From assembly GCA_045226255.1 (NCBI GenBank), contig JBGVCG010000006.1, positions 1 to 64,000 of the forward strand: DNA of 64,000 nt. Direction: 5' to 3'. Below, in pieces: positions 43,019 to 51,802 of the stretch (within the stretch, counting starts at the first letter, position 1; each line of letters opens with the position of its first letter). Source of the DNA: UBA1181 sp045226255 (GTDB taxonomy: Bacteria; Bacteroidota; Bacteroidia; Bacteroidales; Paludibacteraceae). A model generated the notes under the pieces. It did no database searches, was not told the origin of the DNA, and saw only the letters and a list, made by a program, of their open reading frames with translations. A program made the translations under genes and the position numbers.

Positions 43019-43402
43019 GATTTTTAATGTTTACATTACAAATATAGTGTTTTCGGAGATATGCAAGTTCATGTTCTCCTTTTTTTTTGAGAATATATAT
43101 ACGTCTGGTTGTCCTGTTGGCTCATGAGGTGGGGGCTCCTTTTCCCTGCTACGGTTCACCTCCCTTTCTGTGATGTCGGTGCCATGGCTTGTTGCCGTAG
43201 GCTTTGTTTGTTTTGATTGTCCTTTCAACGTGTTTTTTCAATGAAAAATAATGATTTTTCCTTGAAATGAGCCTGGCGAGGTGTGGCTCATCCAAAAATT
43301 ATATATAAATTTGCGGAGAAATTTTCGATGACGTGTATTAGGTTTTCAAGCGTGTCGATCGGAATTGTTATTTGAAGAAATAGTGTTTCTTATAGCATAT
43401 TT
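43019..43402 (+). promoter_or_regulatory. Intergenic region with candidate promoter for the Na/Pi gene
   Basis: TAAATTTG at 43306-43313 fits TAnnTTTG and lies about 90 bases before the transporter start codon; no clear -33 box. The remaining 384 bases, including a T-rich tract near 43078-43090, show no gene or repeat I can support. Confidence 0.4.
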
Positions 43403-45097
43403 ATGGATTACTTGCCATTATTAGTTCTTGCGGGGTCTGTGGCATTGCTCATGTACGGTATGAAAGTGATGAGTGAGGGACTACAGAAGATGGCCGGCAG
43501 CAAGTTGCGCCAAGTCCTCGGCAAGATGACAACCAACCGTTTCACGGGTCTTTTGACGGGTGCGTTCATAACGACATCTATCCAGTCTTCCACCGCCACA
43601 ACTGTCATGACTGTCAGTTTCGTGAGTGCAGGTTTGCTCACGCTGACGCAGGCGATCTCGGTCATCATGGGTGCCAACATCGGTACGACCGCCACCGCTT
43701 GGATTATGGTCTTGGGAGGAAGTGGCAATTACATGCAGTATGTGGTCTATGCGGCCATTGTGGTGGGTATCGCCTGCATCTACTCCAATAAGCGGAGGAA
43801 CTTAGGCGAGTTTATCATGGGCCTTGCGTTATTGCTCCTCGGATTGACGACGCTGAGTGCGAACGCTAAGGGCATGCACCTCGACCAGAACGTGGCGGTG
43901 CAGGAGTTTTTCGGAAAATTAAGCAGCTGGGGGTACGGTTCGTATCTCCTTTTTTTATTCATCGGAGGCGTGTTGACCTGCTCCGTGCAGAGCTCCGCCG
44001 CCATCATGGCCATCACCATGACGCTCTGTTCGGCGGGTGTGCTGGACATCTACATGGGTATCGCCTTGGTGATGGGTGAGAACATCGGTACGACGGTCAC
44101 TTCTAATGTGGTGGCGCTCTCGGCTTCCACCCAAGCGAGACGTGCCGCGATGGCGCACATGGTCTTCAACGTGTTCGGTGTGATATGGATCTTCTCCATC
44201 TTCCCTCATTTCGTCGATTTCGTCTGCTGGCTGGTGGGTTGCGACCCTCATTCGCAAACGCAGGACAAGTCTATCCTGACGGTCGTGCTGGCCGCTTTCC
44301 ATACCTCCTTTAACGTATGTAACGTGTTGATCCTGATATGGTTCATCAAGCCGTTGGAACGTTTGGTGTGCAAGATCATCGCTCCGAAGGCGAACACGGA
44401 GGAGGACGAGTCCCGCCTCACCTACATCGGTGGCGGTCTGCTCTCTACGGCCGAGCTCTCCATCCTGGAGGCCAAGAAGGAGGTGAATGTCTTCGCCACC
44501 CGTTGCCACAAGATGTTCCGCTTCGTGCCGGAACTGTTGCACACAGAGAAGGGCGAGGATTTCAATAAACTCTTCACGCGTATCGAGAAGTACGAGAATA
44601 TCACGGACAACATGGAGGTGCAGATCGCGGATTACCTGAACAAGGTCTCCGAGGGACGATTGAGTGCGGAGAGTAAGACGGAGATCCAGCACATGATGAA
44701 GCAAGTGTCCGAGTTGGAGAGCATCGGTGACAGTTGCTACAACCTGGCGCGCACCATCCGCCGCAGGAGGCAGAACTCGCCTAACGAGGATTTTACGGAG
44801 AAACAGTATGAGCATGTGCATAATATGTTCGAGCTTGTGGATCAGTCTCTGACGCAGATGGAGCACATCGTGAAGTCGCCGGATGCCAGCTTGGCGGATG
44901 TGAACAAGTCTATGAATGTTGAGAATGAAATCAATAACTACCGCAAGCAGCTGAAGAACCAGAATGTGGATGACATCAATAACCGCTTGTATAACTACCA
45001 ACTGGGTGTCTACTATATGGATTTGATCTCCGAGTGTGAGAAGTTGGGCGACTACGTGGTGAATGTGATCGAGTGTACTGGTTTGCTTAAAAAGTAG
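43403..45097 (+). CDS. Na+/phosphate cotransporter with PhoU-like domain
   Basis: A 564-aa inner-membrane protein of the PNaS/NptA (YjbB-like) family. The two inverted membrane repeats each carry the QSS motif: TTSIQSSTATTVMTVSF near residue 57 and TCSVQSSAAIMAITMTL near 195. Each is followed by a GANIGTT or GENIGTT loop. After the last helix (about residue 330) comes a 220-residue PhoU-like helical domain (ELESIGDSCYNLARTIRRR and YMDLISECEKLGDYVVNVIE). It imports or exports phosphate with sodium, with the PhoU part as a likely regulator. The nth gene starts 7 bp later. Confidence 0.93.
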   Translation: MDYLPLLVLAGSVALLMYGMKVMSEGLQKMAGSKLRQVLGKMTTNRFTGLLTGAFITTSIQSSTATTVMTVSFVSAGLLTLTQAISVIMGANIGTTATAWIMVLGGSGNYMQYVVYAAIVVGIACIYSNKRRNLGEFIMGLALLLLGLTTLSANAKGMHLDQNVAVQEFFGKLSSWGYGSYLLFLFIGGVLTCSVQSSAAIMAITMTLCSAGVLDIYMGIALVMGENIGTTVTSNVVALSASTQARRAAMAHMVFNVFGVIWIFSIFPHFVDFVCWLVGCDPHSQTQDKSILTVVLAAFHTSFNVCNVLILIWFIKPLERLVCKIIAPKANTEEDESRLTYIGGGLLSTAELSILEAKKEVNVFATRCHKMFRFVPELLHTEKGEDFNKLFTRIEKYENITDNMEVQIADYLNKVSEGRLSAESKTEIQHMMKQVSELESIGDSCYNLARTIRRRRQNSPNEDFTEKQYEHVHNMFELVDQSLTQMEHIVKSPDASLADVNKSMNVENEINNYRKQLKNQNVDDINNRLYNYQLGVYYMDLISECEKLGDYVVNVIECTGLLKK

Positions 45098-45104
45098 TGC
45101 GCAG

Positions 45105-45743
45105 ATGACGGTGTCCGAGCGGTACGGGAAGGTGCTCGCATGGTTTCAGGCGAACATGGGGGATGCGGAGAGCGAGCTGAACTTCCGAAACCCCTATGAG
45201 CTCTTGGTGGCGGTGATGCTTTCCGCCCAATGCACGGACAAGCGCGTGAATATGGTCACTCCCGCTTTCTTTGAACGATTCCCGGATGCTTTCGCCTTGT
45301 CGGAAGGCACGTTCGACGAGGTGCTGACGTTGGTGAAGAGCATATCATATCCTAATTCCAAGGCAGAACATATTTTAGCGATGGGCAAGATGATCATCTC
45401 CGACTTCCAGGGGGAGATTCCCTGCACGATGGAGGAGCTGACCCGTTTGCCGGGTGTTGGTCGGAAGACGGCCAATGTGATGTTGACCGTAGCCTTCGGT
45501 CAGCCCGCCATGCCTGTTGATACGCACGTTTTCCGCGTCTCCAACCGTATCGGACTGACGAACCAATCCAAGACGCCTGAGCAGACCGAGAAGATCCTTG
45601 TGAAGCATATCCCTCATGACATATTAGGCAATGCCCATCATTGGCTGCTGTTGCACGGACGGTATGTCTGCACGGCCAAGAACCCGAAGTGCGGGGATTG
45701 TGGAATTCGGGAGTGGTGTAAGAGTAAAGGGAAATATTCCTGA
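45105..45743 (+). CDS. nth: Endonuclease III (DNA glycosylase/AP lyase)
   Basis: A 212-aa base-excision repair enzyme that removes oxidised pyrimidines. The helix-hairpin-helix LTRLPGVGRKTANVML contains the catalytic Lys (about 121), and VDTHVFRVSNRIG contains the catalytic Asp (about 139). The C-terminus has the four cluster cysteines C-x6-C-x2-C-x5-C (CTAKNPKCGDCGIREWC). Length and all active residues are standard. It follows the Na/Pi gene by 7 bp and is closed by a terminator. Confidence 0.97.
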   Translation: MTVSERYGKVLAWFQANMGDAESELNFRNPYELLVAVMLSAQCTDKRVNMVTPAFFERFPDAFALSEGTFDEVLTLVKSISYPNSKAEHILAMGKMIISDFQGEIPCTMEELTRLPGVGRKTANVMLTVAFGQPAMPVDTHVFRVSNRIGLTNQSKTPEQTEKILVKHIPHDILGNAHHWLLLHGRYVCTAKNPKCGDCGIREWCKSKGKYS

Positions 45744-45750
45744 AAAAAAT

Positions 45751-45786
45751 AAACCCAGCAACCGAGAAGGCGCTGGGTTTTTATTT
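45751..45786 (+). terminator. Rho-independent terminator after nth
   Basis: AAACCCAGC (45751-45759) pairs with GCTGGGTTT (45772-45780) and runs into TTATTT. Confidence 0.85.
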
Positions 45787-45864
45787 GTCGTTGTTGTTCT
45801 ATAATTTCATCTTTCAGCGTTCGCATGAACCTTGTTGTTTTTTGCCCAATGACATTGGGGGGGA

Positions 45865-47547
45865 TTACTTGCTCCCAGATACGGGACGAATAGATAACCC
45901 ATCGCTTCGGTCTTTATAAGACCCTATTATTATAGATTTATCCAAATAATCAATATCCAAATGGGAGGCATTATCGTTGTTATATACAGAGGAACTCCAG
46001 TAGGAACCTACATAGTCTTCACTTAGAACGTTATAATTACTATAAAAACCAGGAAAAGGTAAAAATATCCAACAATTATTGCCGTTCCGCTTACTTGCGA
46101 CTTTATATCCATTCACACCTTTCAACGTTATCTGGGACCATACACAATGGTCCCGTAACTCTTCCCAATCTTCTTTTGTTGGCATTCTCCAATCGTCACC
46201 CCAATTTTGAGTGGCGGCATCATAAGGTGGATTTAAAATGCCGTTCGGATTTATAATCCCTTCCGATGCTAACGTTTCCGTATTTTTGCCGTAGGTTAGC
46301 GAATTTTCTTCTGTGTATTTTTCTTTTGCTGAAACCTCGCCCCAAGCAATATAATCCCCATATTCTTCTGGATTATTCGCACCGACATTCATTGTCGCCC
46401 ATTTCAAACCACTTGGCAGTCCGAGATCTATATATTCATGTCCTCCTATCTCTACAACTTCTGTTTTCCTATATAAAGCATATAGATCTATGTCTGAACG
46501 TACCTTTTCGCTGGACATACTCCATCCGAGGAATTCGTAACCTTCTAATTCTGGCATTTCCGGACATTGGGCATCATCGCCTTCGAATACAAGTTGACTT
46601 TCGACCAACGTGCTATCTGAATCATAGAAATTGACACTGTATCTTTTTCTCGGTTTCTTGTACTCACCCGTTACAGGACGGACACTATTGCCATAATAAG
46701 CTTCAAACCCTCCTAGTTTGGTTTCAATGGACAGAGGGAAAAATCCATCAACAATGTACCATTCCCAATCTGATTTGTATTTTACATTGGAGGCCATATA
46801 GTAACCCCAATCATAAATGCGATCATCATTATAGTGACCCCAGTCGCGATAAGTGCCTCTCATATAACCTGCCGAAGGTAAAAAAATCCAATTGTGATTG
46901 TATTTGCTTTCCACCTTACAACCAACAGTGCCATTCAATTTAATTCGTGTGATAATACAATTGTCAATGAGTTCTTGAAACTCCTCCCATCGGGGTGTTC
47001 TCCATTTGCTACCCCAATTATAGGTGGCTGCATCGTAACTCGGTGATAAAACGTCTTCTCTGGAGACGACCCCCTTGCTTTCCAAATCTGAGAAGGAAGA
47101 ACATCCGGCGTGAGCGTATGTAGTCGTATAGTAATTTTCCTTTGGCATGACTTCTCCCCATGCGTAAAGTCCTCCGTAATCCTCTGGCTGAGTCGCTCCA
47201 ACATTCATTTTCGCCCACAACAGACCGCTAGGCAATCCTAAATCGACATATTCATACCCATCAACGACGTCACTAGCGGGGCTTTCCACGTAATCGACTT
47301 CCACCACCTTCTCCACTTCGTATTTGTCCTCCTTTCCGTCAGTAGTATTCGTGCGCATACATTTTATGCTTCCCATCGCATTCTTCTCGAAATCCCACTG
47401 CTCGACGTCCACGTAATCGACCTGTTCTACTTTATCCACATCATACAACACCACTTGGTCTTCAGTGGTCTTCACCTGCATATAGGTCACGGCGTGCGCC
47501 ACAAAGGCAAGCATGGACACCATCACTGATAGTAAAGCTTTTCTCAT
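45865..47547 (-). CDS. Surface protein with two FISUMP-like domains and a Listeria-Bacteroides repeat
   Basis: A 560-aa exported protein with signal peptide MRKALLSVMVSMLAFVAHA. Residues about 100-300 and 380-560 are two copies of the same domain: YVDLGLPSGLLWAKMNVGA ... YAWGEV ... WRTPRWEEFQELIDNC in the first and YIDLGLPSGLKWATMNVGA ... IAWGEV ... WRMPTKEDWEELRDHC in the second. Both are FISUMP/DUF1566-type domains common in Bacteroidales surface proteins. Between them, residues about 300-375 (RYSVNFYDSDSTLVES ... YEFLGWSMSS ... DLYALY) are an InlB B-repeat. Function unknown; it lies 15 bp after the sorting-domain protein gene and is probably co-transcribed. Confidence 0.8.
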   Translation of the reverse strand: MRKALLSVMVSMLAFVAHAVTYMQVKTTEDQVVLYDVDKVEQVDYVDVEQWDFEKNAMGSIKCMRTNTTDGKEDKYEVEKVVEVDYVESPASDVVDGYEYVDLGLPSGLLWAKMNVGATQPEDYGGLYAWGEVMPKENYYTTTYAHAGCSSFSDLESKGVVSREDVLSPSYDAATYNWGSKWRTPRWEEFQELIDNCIITRIKLNGTVGCKVESKYNHNWIFLPSAGYMRGTYRDWGHYNDDRIYDWGYYMASNVKYKSDWEWYIVDGFFPLSIETKLGGFEAYYGNSVRPVTGEYKKPRKRYSVNFYDSDSTLVESQLVFEGDDAQCPEMPELEGYEFLGWSMSSEKVRSDIDLYALYRKTEVVEIGGHEYIDLGLPSGLKWATMNVGANNPEEYGDYIAWGEVSAKEKYTEENSLTYGKNTETLASEGIINPNGILNPPYDAATQNWGDDWRMPTKEDWEELRDHCVWSQITLKGVNGYKVASKRNGNNCWIFLPFPGFYSNYNVLSEDYVGSYWSSSVYNNDNASHLDIDYLDKSIIIGSYKDRSDGLSIRPVSGSK

Positions 47548-47562
47548 CTCTTCTCCTGTGAG

Positions 47563-48030
47563 TTATTTACGAATGATCTTAATTGATTTTGCCCCTATAG
47601 AGAGCACATATACACCTTTCTGTTCGGGAAGTCGGACGATGACTGACCCGTCATTGGCGGTTGTCGTGGAAAAGACAACCACTCCTGAGGCATTGACCAA
47701 CGCTACATTTTCCGAACTTGGAGCGTTCTGCACTTGCAAAGAGGTCTCATCTATGCTTACGATGCGTAGTTCATCCTTGGATAGGGCCTTTACACCCGTC
47801 TCGTTCTTTTCCGTAAAGTGATAGTTCTTGACTCCACTGATGGCATAAGTCGTGTTGGCATTCCCGTTCACCACTAAGTTGCCGCTCTCATAGGTCACGA
47901 TGGGATTCCACTCTAATGAGAAACTGATCTTGGATCCGTTCTTCTGCACCACTGTCATATACTGCTTTTCCGCTTTTGCAACCAGCAAACAACTTGACAA
48001 TCCGATGATTGTTAGAATTTTCTTTATCAT
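47563..48030 (-). CDS. Small exported protein with type IX-like C-terminal sorting domain
   Basis: A 155-aa protein starting MIKKILTIIGLSSCLLVAKA (signal peptide); a start five codons earlier is possible. The C-terminal 75 residues (LRIVSIDETSLQVQNAPSSENVAL ... VVVFSTTTANDGSVIVRLPEQKGVYVLSIGAKSIKIIRK, shown in parts) have the pattern of type IX secretion sorting domains: a turn-strand fold, GVYVLSIG and a basic end. The N-terminal part (YMTVVQKNGSKISFSLEW) is a short beta domain also seen at the start of many Bacteroidales surface proteins. It probably uses PorV for export. Precedes the FISUMP gene. Confidence 0.6.
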   Translation of the reverse strand: MIKKILTIIGLSSCLLVAKAEKQYMTVVQKNGSKISFSLEWNPIVTYESGNLVVNGNANTTYAISGVKNYHFTEKNETGVKALSKDELRIVSIDETSLQVQNAPSSENVALVNASGVVVFSTTTANDGSVIVRLPEQKGVYVLSIGAKSIKIIRK

Positions 48031-48219
48031 TTTTTTTCTCACCATTTATAAGGCGGCCACTATTAATCCATTCCATATGTCTCGAAACCGTCAGGCTGCA
48101 TAGAACACCTGTTTCCATGTTTCACAGCCTAACAAAGAATCGGGCAAAGGCAAGGCATTCGGTTTAAATCACCCTCCCTTTGTTTTTTAATTTACGGAAG
48201 TTTCCTTATGGAATCCCTA

Positions 48220-49080
48220 TTATCCCAAATAAGACTTCAGCAATTTGCTTCTTGAATTTTGTCTGAGGCGGCGGATAGCCTTCTCCTTGATTTGGCGGAC
48301 ACGCTCGCGGGTCAGACCGAAGTTCTCACCGATCTCCTCGAGGGTCATTTCCTGATAACCGATACCGAAGAACATCTTGATGATCTCGCTCTCCCTTTCC
48401 GTGAGGGTAGAGAGGGCTCTGTCGATCTCTCTGGACAAAGACTCGTTGATGAGGGTCTTGTCGGCGATAGGAGAATCGTCGTTCACCAGCACGTCCAAGA
48501 GACTGTTGTCCTCGCCCTCCACGAATGGAGCGTCCACGGAGATGTGACGACCGGAGATCTTCATCGCGTCGGAGATCTTGTCCACCGGCATGTCCAGCAA
48601 TCCAGCCACCTCTTCGGTGGAAGGTCTTCTCTCGTTCTCCTGCTCGAATTGAGAGAGCGCTTTATTTATTTTGTTCAGGGAGCCCACTTGGTTAAGAGGC
48701 AAGCGGACGATCCTAGACTGTTCGGCCAAAGCTTGGAGGATGGATTGGCGAATCCACCACACAGCGTAAGAGATGAACTTGAAACCCCTTGTCTCGTCGA
48801 ACTTCTCGGCGGCTTTGATCAATCCCAGGTTCCCCTCATTGATGAGGTCAGGCAAACTCAATCCTTGGTTTTGGTACTGTTTAGCAACTGAGACCACAAA
48901 ACGGAGGTTGGCGCGTGTCAGTTTCTCCAAAGCGCGGCGGTCACCCTTCTTGATCCTTTGCGCTAACTCGACTTCCTCCTCGACGGTGATCAGGTCTTCA
49001 CGTCCGATTTCCTGAAGGTACTTGTCCAGGGAGGCACTCTCTCTGTTTGTGATTGATTTTGTAATCTTTAACTGTCTCAT
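48220..49080 (-). CDS. rpoD: Primary RNA polymerase sigma factor (RpoD/SigA)
   Basis: A 286-aa group 1 sigma factor of the short Bacteroidota form, which lacks region 1.1. Region 1.2 (LDKYLQEIGREDLITVEEEV), 2.1-2.4 (LRFVVSVAKQYQNQGLSLPD, DLINEGNLGLIKAAEKFD, FKFISYAVWWIRQSILQAL), region 3 and the region 4.2 helix-turn-helix (MTLEEIGENFGLTRERVRQI) are all present. It directs polymerase to the TTTG/TAnnTTTG promoters seen throughout the window. A -7 box of that same kind lies upstream at 49120-49127. Confidence 0.95.
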   Translation of the reverse strand: MRQLKITKSITNRESASLDKYLQEIGREDLITVEEEVELAQRIKKGDRRALEKLTRANLRFVVSVAKQYQNQGLSLPDLINEGNLGLIKAAEKFDETRGFKFISYAVWWIRQSILQALAEQSRIVRLPLNQVGSLNKINKALSQFEQENERRPSTEEVAGLLDMPVDKISDAMKISGRHISVDAPFVEGEDNSLLDVLVNDDSPIADKTLINESLSREIDRALSTLTERESEIIKMFFGIGYQEMTLEEIGENFGLTRERVRQIKEKAIRRLRQNSRSKLLKSYLG

Positions 49081-49119
49081 TTAGTCTTACTCCTTACTTA
49101 AATGAAAAAATTCGGAACG

Positions 49120-49127
49120 CAAAGATA
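49120..49127 (-). promoter_or_regulatory. Candidate -7 box of the rpoD promoter
   Basis: On the minus strand TATCTTTG fits TAnnTTTG, 40 bases before the rpoD start codon. Suggests autoregulation by the primary sigma factor; no clear -33 box. Confidence 0.5.
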
Positions 49128-49210
49128 CGAAAAAAAATGGATTGTTCATCTTTTAGGGGCGAAAATTTGGGAGGATTGTGTGTGATATATTTATTATTTG
49201 ACGATTTACG

Positions 49211-49432
49211 ACCAAGGTGTTACCCTGGGCTATATTATGGGGCTGGCCTTGCAGGCCGATAGGACTGTGCGCTAATCTTGCGGAATAAATGTTCCTGGAT
49301 GCGAGACGGGACGGTTTTTGTGGCCTGAATGTGCTCCAATCCTTTTGCCCTTACAGGGCGCATATTCGTGTGTTTGCGCATGACCCAGGGTGTTGCCCTG
49401 GGCTATATTATGGGGCTGGCCTTGCAGGCCGA
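49211..49432 (+). repeat. Dispersed intergenic repeat, two copies with palindromic core
   Basis: Bases 49211-49260 and 49383-49432 are near-identical 50-bp copies containing the palindrome-like CCCTGGGCTATATTATGGGG and CTGGCCTTGCAGGCCGA. In the second copy CCCAGGG-TGTTG-CCCTGGG makes a hairpin. Between them lies GCCCTTACAGGGCGCAT, another module. The same modules recur in reverse orientation at 63480-63690. These are widespread Bacteroidota intergenic repeats and give rise to spurious short frames. The rest of the 49081-49667 gap shows no gene. Confidence 0.75.
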
Positions 49433-49667
49433 CTACATTCTTTCTGCGAATCGATTGGATTTTACAAGAAAACGATGTATCTTTGTACGATGTTCATAAA
49501 CTCGATTGGACATAATTGCAGGTGATTCGTGTTTACATTATGGGGGAATGAATTGAGCGAATAGGGTAGAATGGCACAATCCGGTAGAGTCACCAAAGGG
49601 TAATTAATGCGCAATTTGTGTTTTGACTTCGGTTGGAATTAACTTATGTGTTTTAAAATTTATTGTT

Positions 49668-50468
49668 ATGAGGAAAATTTCACTACAAGCAAGGTCAATC
49701 ATCAGAAGAGCAATCGTCTCTTTGCTGTCGTCAATGGGCTTTATCACCGTGCAGGGACAAACGACGGAAAAAGAGATCGGAAGGGATAGCCGTATAGATA
49801 CTTTTGACACGGTGGAGAAATATAACCCTGATAGAGATTTTGTTGTGCTTTATGGATGTCCTTCCGCTGATTTCAAGCTCAGTGGCCATGTCACGGACAA
49901 GTACGGCAATCCGTTGAAGGATGTGAATGTACAAGTCACTCATTGTAAGAACGATGACTACCCGGCTGTGCTGACGGACGAGGATGGAAAATTCAGCGTT
50001 GAATATACTGCAACTCCATGGTGCGATATAAGGATATCAGCTTCGAATGAGTTATCATCCGCTTGTGACACTATTCTGGAAGAGGAATACCAAAACGAGT
50101 TTGTTTTGCCTGAGAATCTGGGTCGTAGATCGTTTTACGAAGGCGTGTATACGAAAGAGATGACCATCATCCTTGGGGATGAGGGTGAGTCTGGACAAAT
50201 CATATTCGGTCGCCCGACGGGTGTGGATGATGAAGCCTCGGAGAAAATCCTTTTGTTCGCTAACCCAGTGGAAAATTATTTGTGGTTCAACTTGACGGGT
50301 GTGGAAAACGCCAATGTCGCTATCTATAACTTGAACGGCGAACAGGTGAAGAGCGTTTCTGTCCTGAATGGAGAGAACCTTTATGTGGGCGATCTGAAGA
50401 GCGGAAATTACTTGTTGACCGTTATTTCAGGAGATAAAAAAATGGTTGCCCAATTCTTGAAGAAATAG
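49668..50468 (+). CDS. rSAM/lipoprotein-system target protein with type IX sorting domain
   Basis: A 266-aa exported protein from the ATG at 49668; a frame 15 codons longer has no signal. The N-terminus (residues 5-30) is a basic and then hydrophobic signal ending TVQGQ, with no lipobox Cys. Residues 61-68 YGCPSADF and SGHVTDKYGNPLKDVNVQV (72-90) match the protein that accompanies TIGR04133-type radical SAM enzymes (TIGR04134, recalled from memory). A carboxypeptidase-regulatory-like beta domain follows to about 127. Cys residues at 64, 93, 119 and 133 are candidate modification sites. The C-terminal 70 residues (LLFANPVENYLWFNLTG ... IYNLNGEQVKSV ... LKSGNYLLTV ... MVAQFLKK) are a type A type IX sorting domain. 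The radical SAM gene follows. Confidence 0.8.
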   Translation: MRKISLQARSIIRRAIVSLLSSMGFITVQGQTTEKEIGRDSRIDTFDTVEKYNPDRDFVVLYGCPSADFKLSGHVTDKYGNPLKDVNVQVTHCKNDDYPAVLTDEDGKFSVEYTATPWCDIRISASNELSSACDTILEEEYQNEFVLPENLGRRSFYEGVYTKEMTIILGDEGESGQIIFGRPTGVDDEASEKILLFANPVENYLWFNLTGVENANVAIYNLNGEQVKSVSVLNGENLYVGDLKSGNYLLTVISGDKKMVAQFLKK

Positions 50469-50538
50469 TCTGGGCGCATCTCCTTTAGAGAGATTATTTT
50501 GCATGTTTGATAAAACGTCGAATTTTTAGCACATACCA

Positions 50539-50579
50539 AACATCAGTCACCCTAACCGTTGGATGACTGATGTTTTTTT
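50539..50579 (+). terminator. Terminator between the target protein and radical SAM genes
   Basis: CATCAGTCA (50541-50549) pairs perfectly with TGACTGATG (50564-50572), followed by seven T. It sits 50 bases before the radical SAM start, so most transcripts would end here and readthrough would give less enzyme than substrate. Confidence 0.8.
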
Positions 50580-50627
50580 GCCACGATGGCTCTTGGGTAG
50601 GTGACTGATTAAACAAATTGAGTGGAT

Positions 50628-51713
50628 ATGGATAATCCGAAAAAGATTCCGTTGAAAAAAAAGCTCGCTCTCAGACTGTTCGATATCTATCGGCACAGTG
50701 CGGCGAAGGATCATAAACTGACCTATATTTTCTGGGAATGTACGTTGCGTTGCACGCTGAACTGTCTGCATTGCGGCAGTGATTGCCGGCAAATGTCCGA
50801 CATCCAGGATATGCCGGTGGAGGATTTCATCAGGGCCATCAAGGAGATTATCCCTATTGTCGAGCCTAACCATACCCAGATCGTCTTTACGGGCGGGGAG
50901 GCTCTTGTCCGCAAGGACTTGGAGCAGGCCGGATTGGAACTGTACAAGCTCGGTTTCCCTTGGGGCATCGTCACCAACGGGTATTTGCTGACGAAGGAGC
51001 GCTTGGATTCCCTGCTTCGGGCGGGTATGCGCTCGTGCACGGTCAGCCTTGACGGACTGAAGGATTCGCACAACTGGTTGCGCCAAAACGAACTCTCCTA
51101 CGACCGTGCCATCAATGCGATCAGGATGCTTCCGCAGACGGACCTTGAATATGATGTGATGACGTGTGTCAACAATAGGAACTTCGATGAACTTCCTCAA
51201 ATCAAACAGATGCTAATCGATTATGGTGTGAGGGATTGGCGAATCGCGACGATCTTCCCTATCGGAAGGGCTGCGGAAAATCCAGGGCTGCAGTTGCCTG
51301 ACGATAAGTTCAAGGCGGTCTTCGATTTTATCGAGGAGACGAGGAAAGAGGGGAAGATAAGGGCCAACTACGGTTGCGAAGGCTTCCTGGGCGATTACGA
51401 AAGCCGTGTCAGAGATAACCTGTTCTTTTGCCGTGCCGGAATCAATGTGGGCTCCATACTCGTGGATGGAAGCATATCCGCCTGCCCTGATCTGAGGGAC
51501 CGTTTCATCCAAGGGAACATCTACAAGGATAATTTCGCGGATGTGTGGCAAAACAAGTACCAGATCATGAGAGACCGCTCCTGGACGAAGACGGGTATCT
51601 GCAAGGATTGTGAGTTCTTCAGCCATTGCGAAGGAAACGGCCTGCATCTTCGGAACACGGAGAACAACGAGGTCGCTTTTTGCCACCTGAAAAGGATGAC
51701 GGGAGGGAAGTGA
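50628..51713 (+). CDS. Radical SAM/SPASM enzyme of the rSAM/lipoprotein system
   Basis: A 361-aa enzyme (ATG at 50628; a GTG two codons earlier is possible). The radical SAM cluster motif is CTLNCLHC (residues 42, 46, 49; CxxxCxxC), followed by TGGEALVRKDLE, which binds SAM. The C-terminal SPASM-like region has CRAGINVGSILVDGSISACP and, near the end, CKDCEFFSHCEGNGLHLR, giving auxiliary iron-sulfur cluster ligands. These features match TIGR04133, always found next to a TIGR04134-type exported protein, and that partner is the preceding gene. A peptide modification of the partner is the obvious inference; no reaction has been assigned to the family that I know of. Confidence 0.88.
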   Translation: MDNPKKIPLKKKLALRLFDIYRHSAAKDHKLTYIFWECTLRCTLNCLHCGSDCRQMSDIQDMPVEDFIRAIKEIIPIVEPNHTQIVFTGGEALVRKDLEQAGLELYKLGFPWGIVTNGYLLTKERLDSLLRAGMRSCTVSLDGLKDSHNWLRQNELSYDRAINAIRMLPQTDLEYDVMTCVNNRNFDELPQIKQMLIDYGVRDWRIATIFPIGRAAENPGLQLPDDKFKAVFDFIEETRKEGKIRANYGCEGFLGDYESRVRDNLFFCRAGINVGSILVDGSISACPDLRDRFIQGNIYKDNFADVWQNKYQIMRDRSWTKTGICKDCEFFSHCEGNGLHLRNTENNEVAFCHLKRMTGGK

Positions 51714-51722
51714 CCAACAAAT

Positions 51723-51755
51723 AAATAGCCCAAGGCATAATACCTTGAGCTATTT
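51723..51755 (+). terminator. Terminator after the radical SAM gene
   Basis: AAATAGCCCAAGG pairs with CCTTGAGCTATTT (one mismatch) over a short loop. It may also serve the convergent HtrA gene. Confidence 0.65.
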
Positions 51756-51802
51756 ACATCACGTTGTTTTGATATGTAGTTTATAAAAGCTATTTCTACT
51801 GT

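Noticed and set aside
43955..45001. Long minus-strand frame opposite the Na/Pi transporter
   Set aside because: Antisense shadow; low-complexity His/Asp/Arg composition typical of reversed GC-rich codons.
49289..49525. Short frame with CPGLYYGAGLAG-type sequence, and its counterpart at 63406-63630
   Set aside because: Produced by the dispersed palindromic repeats; such frames recur in Bacteroidota intergenic DNA and are not genes.
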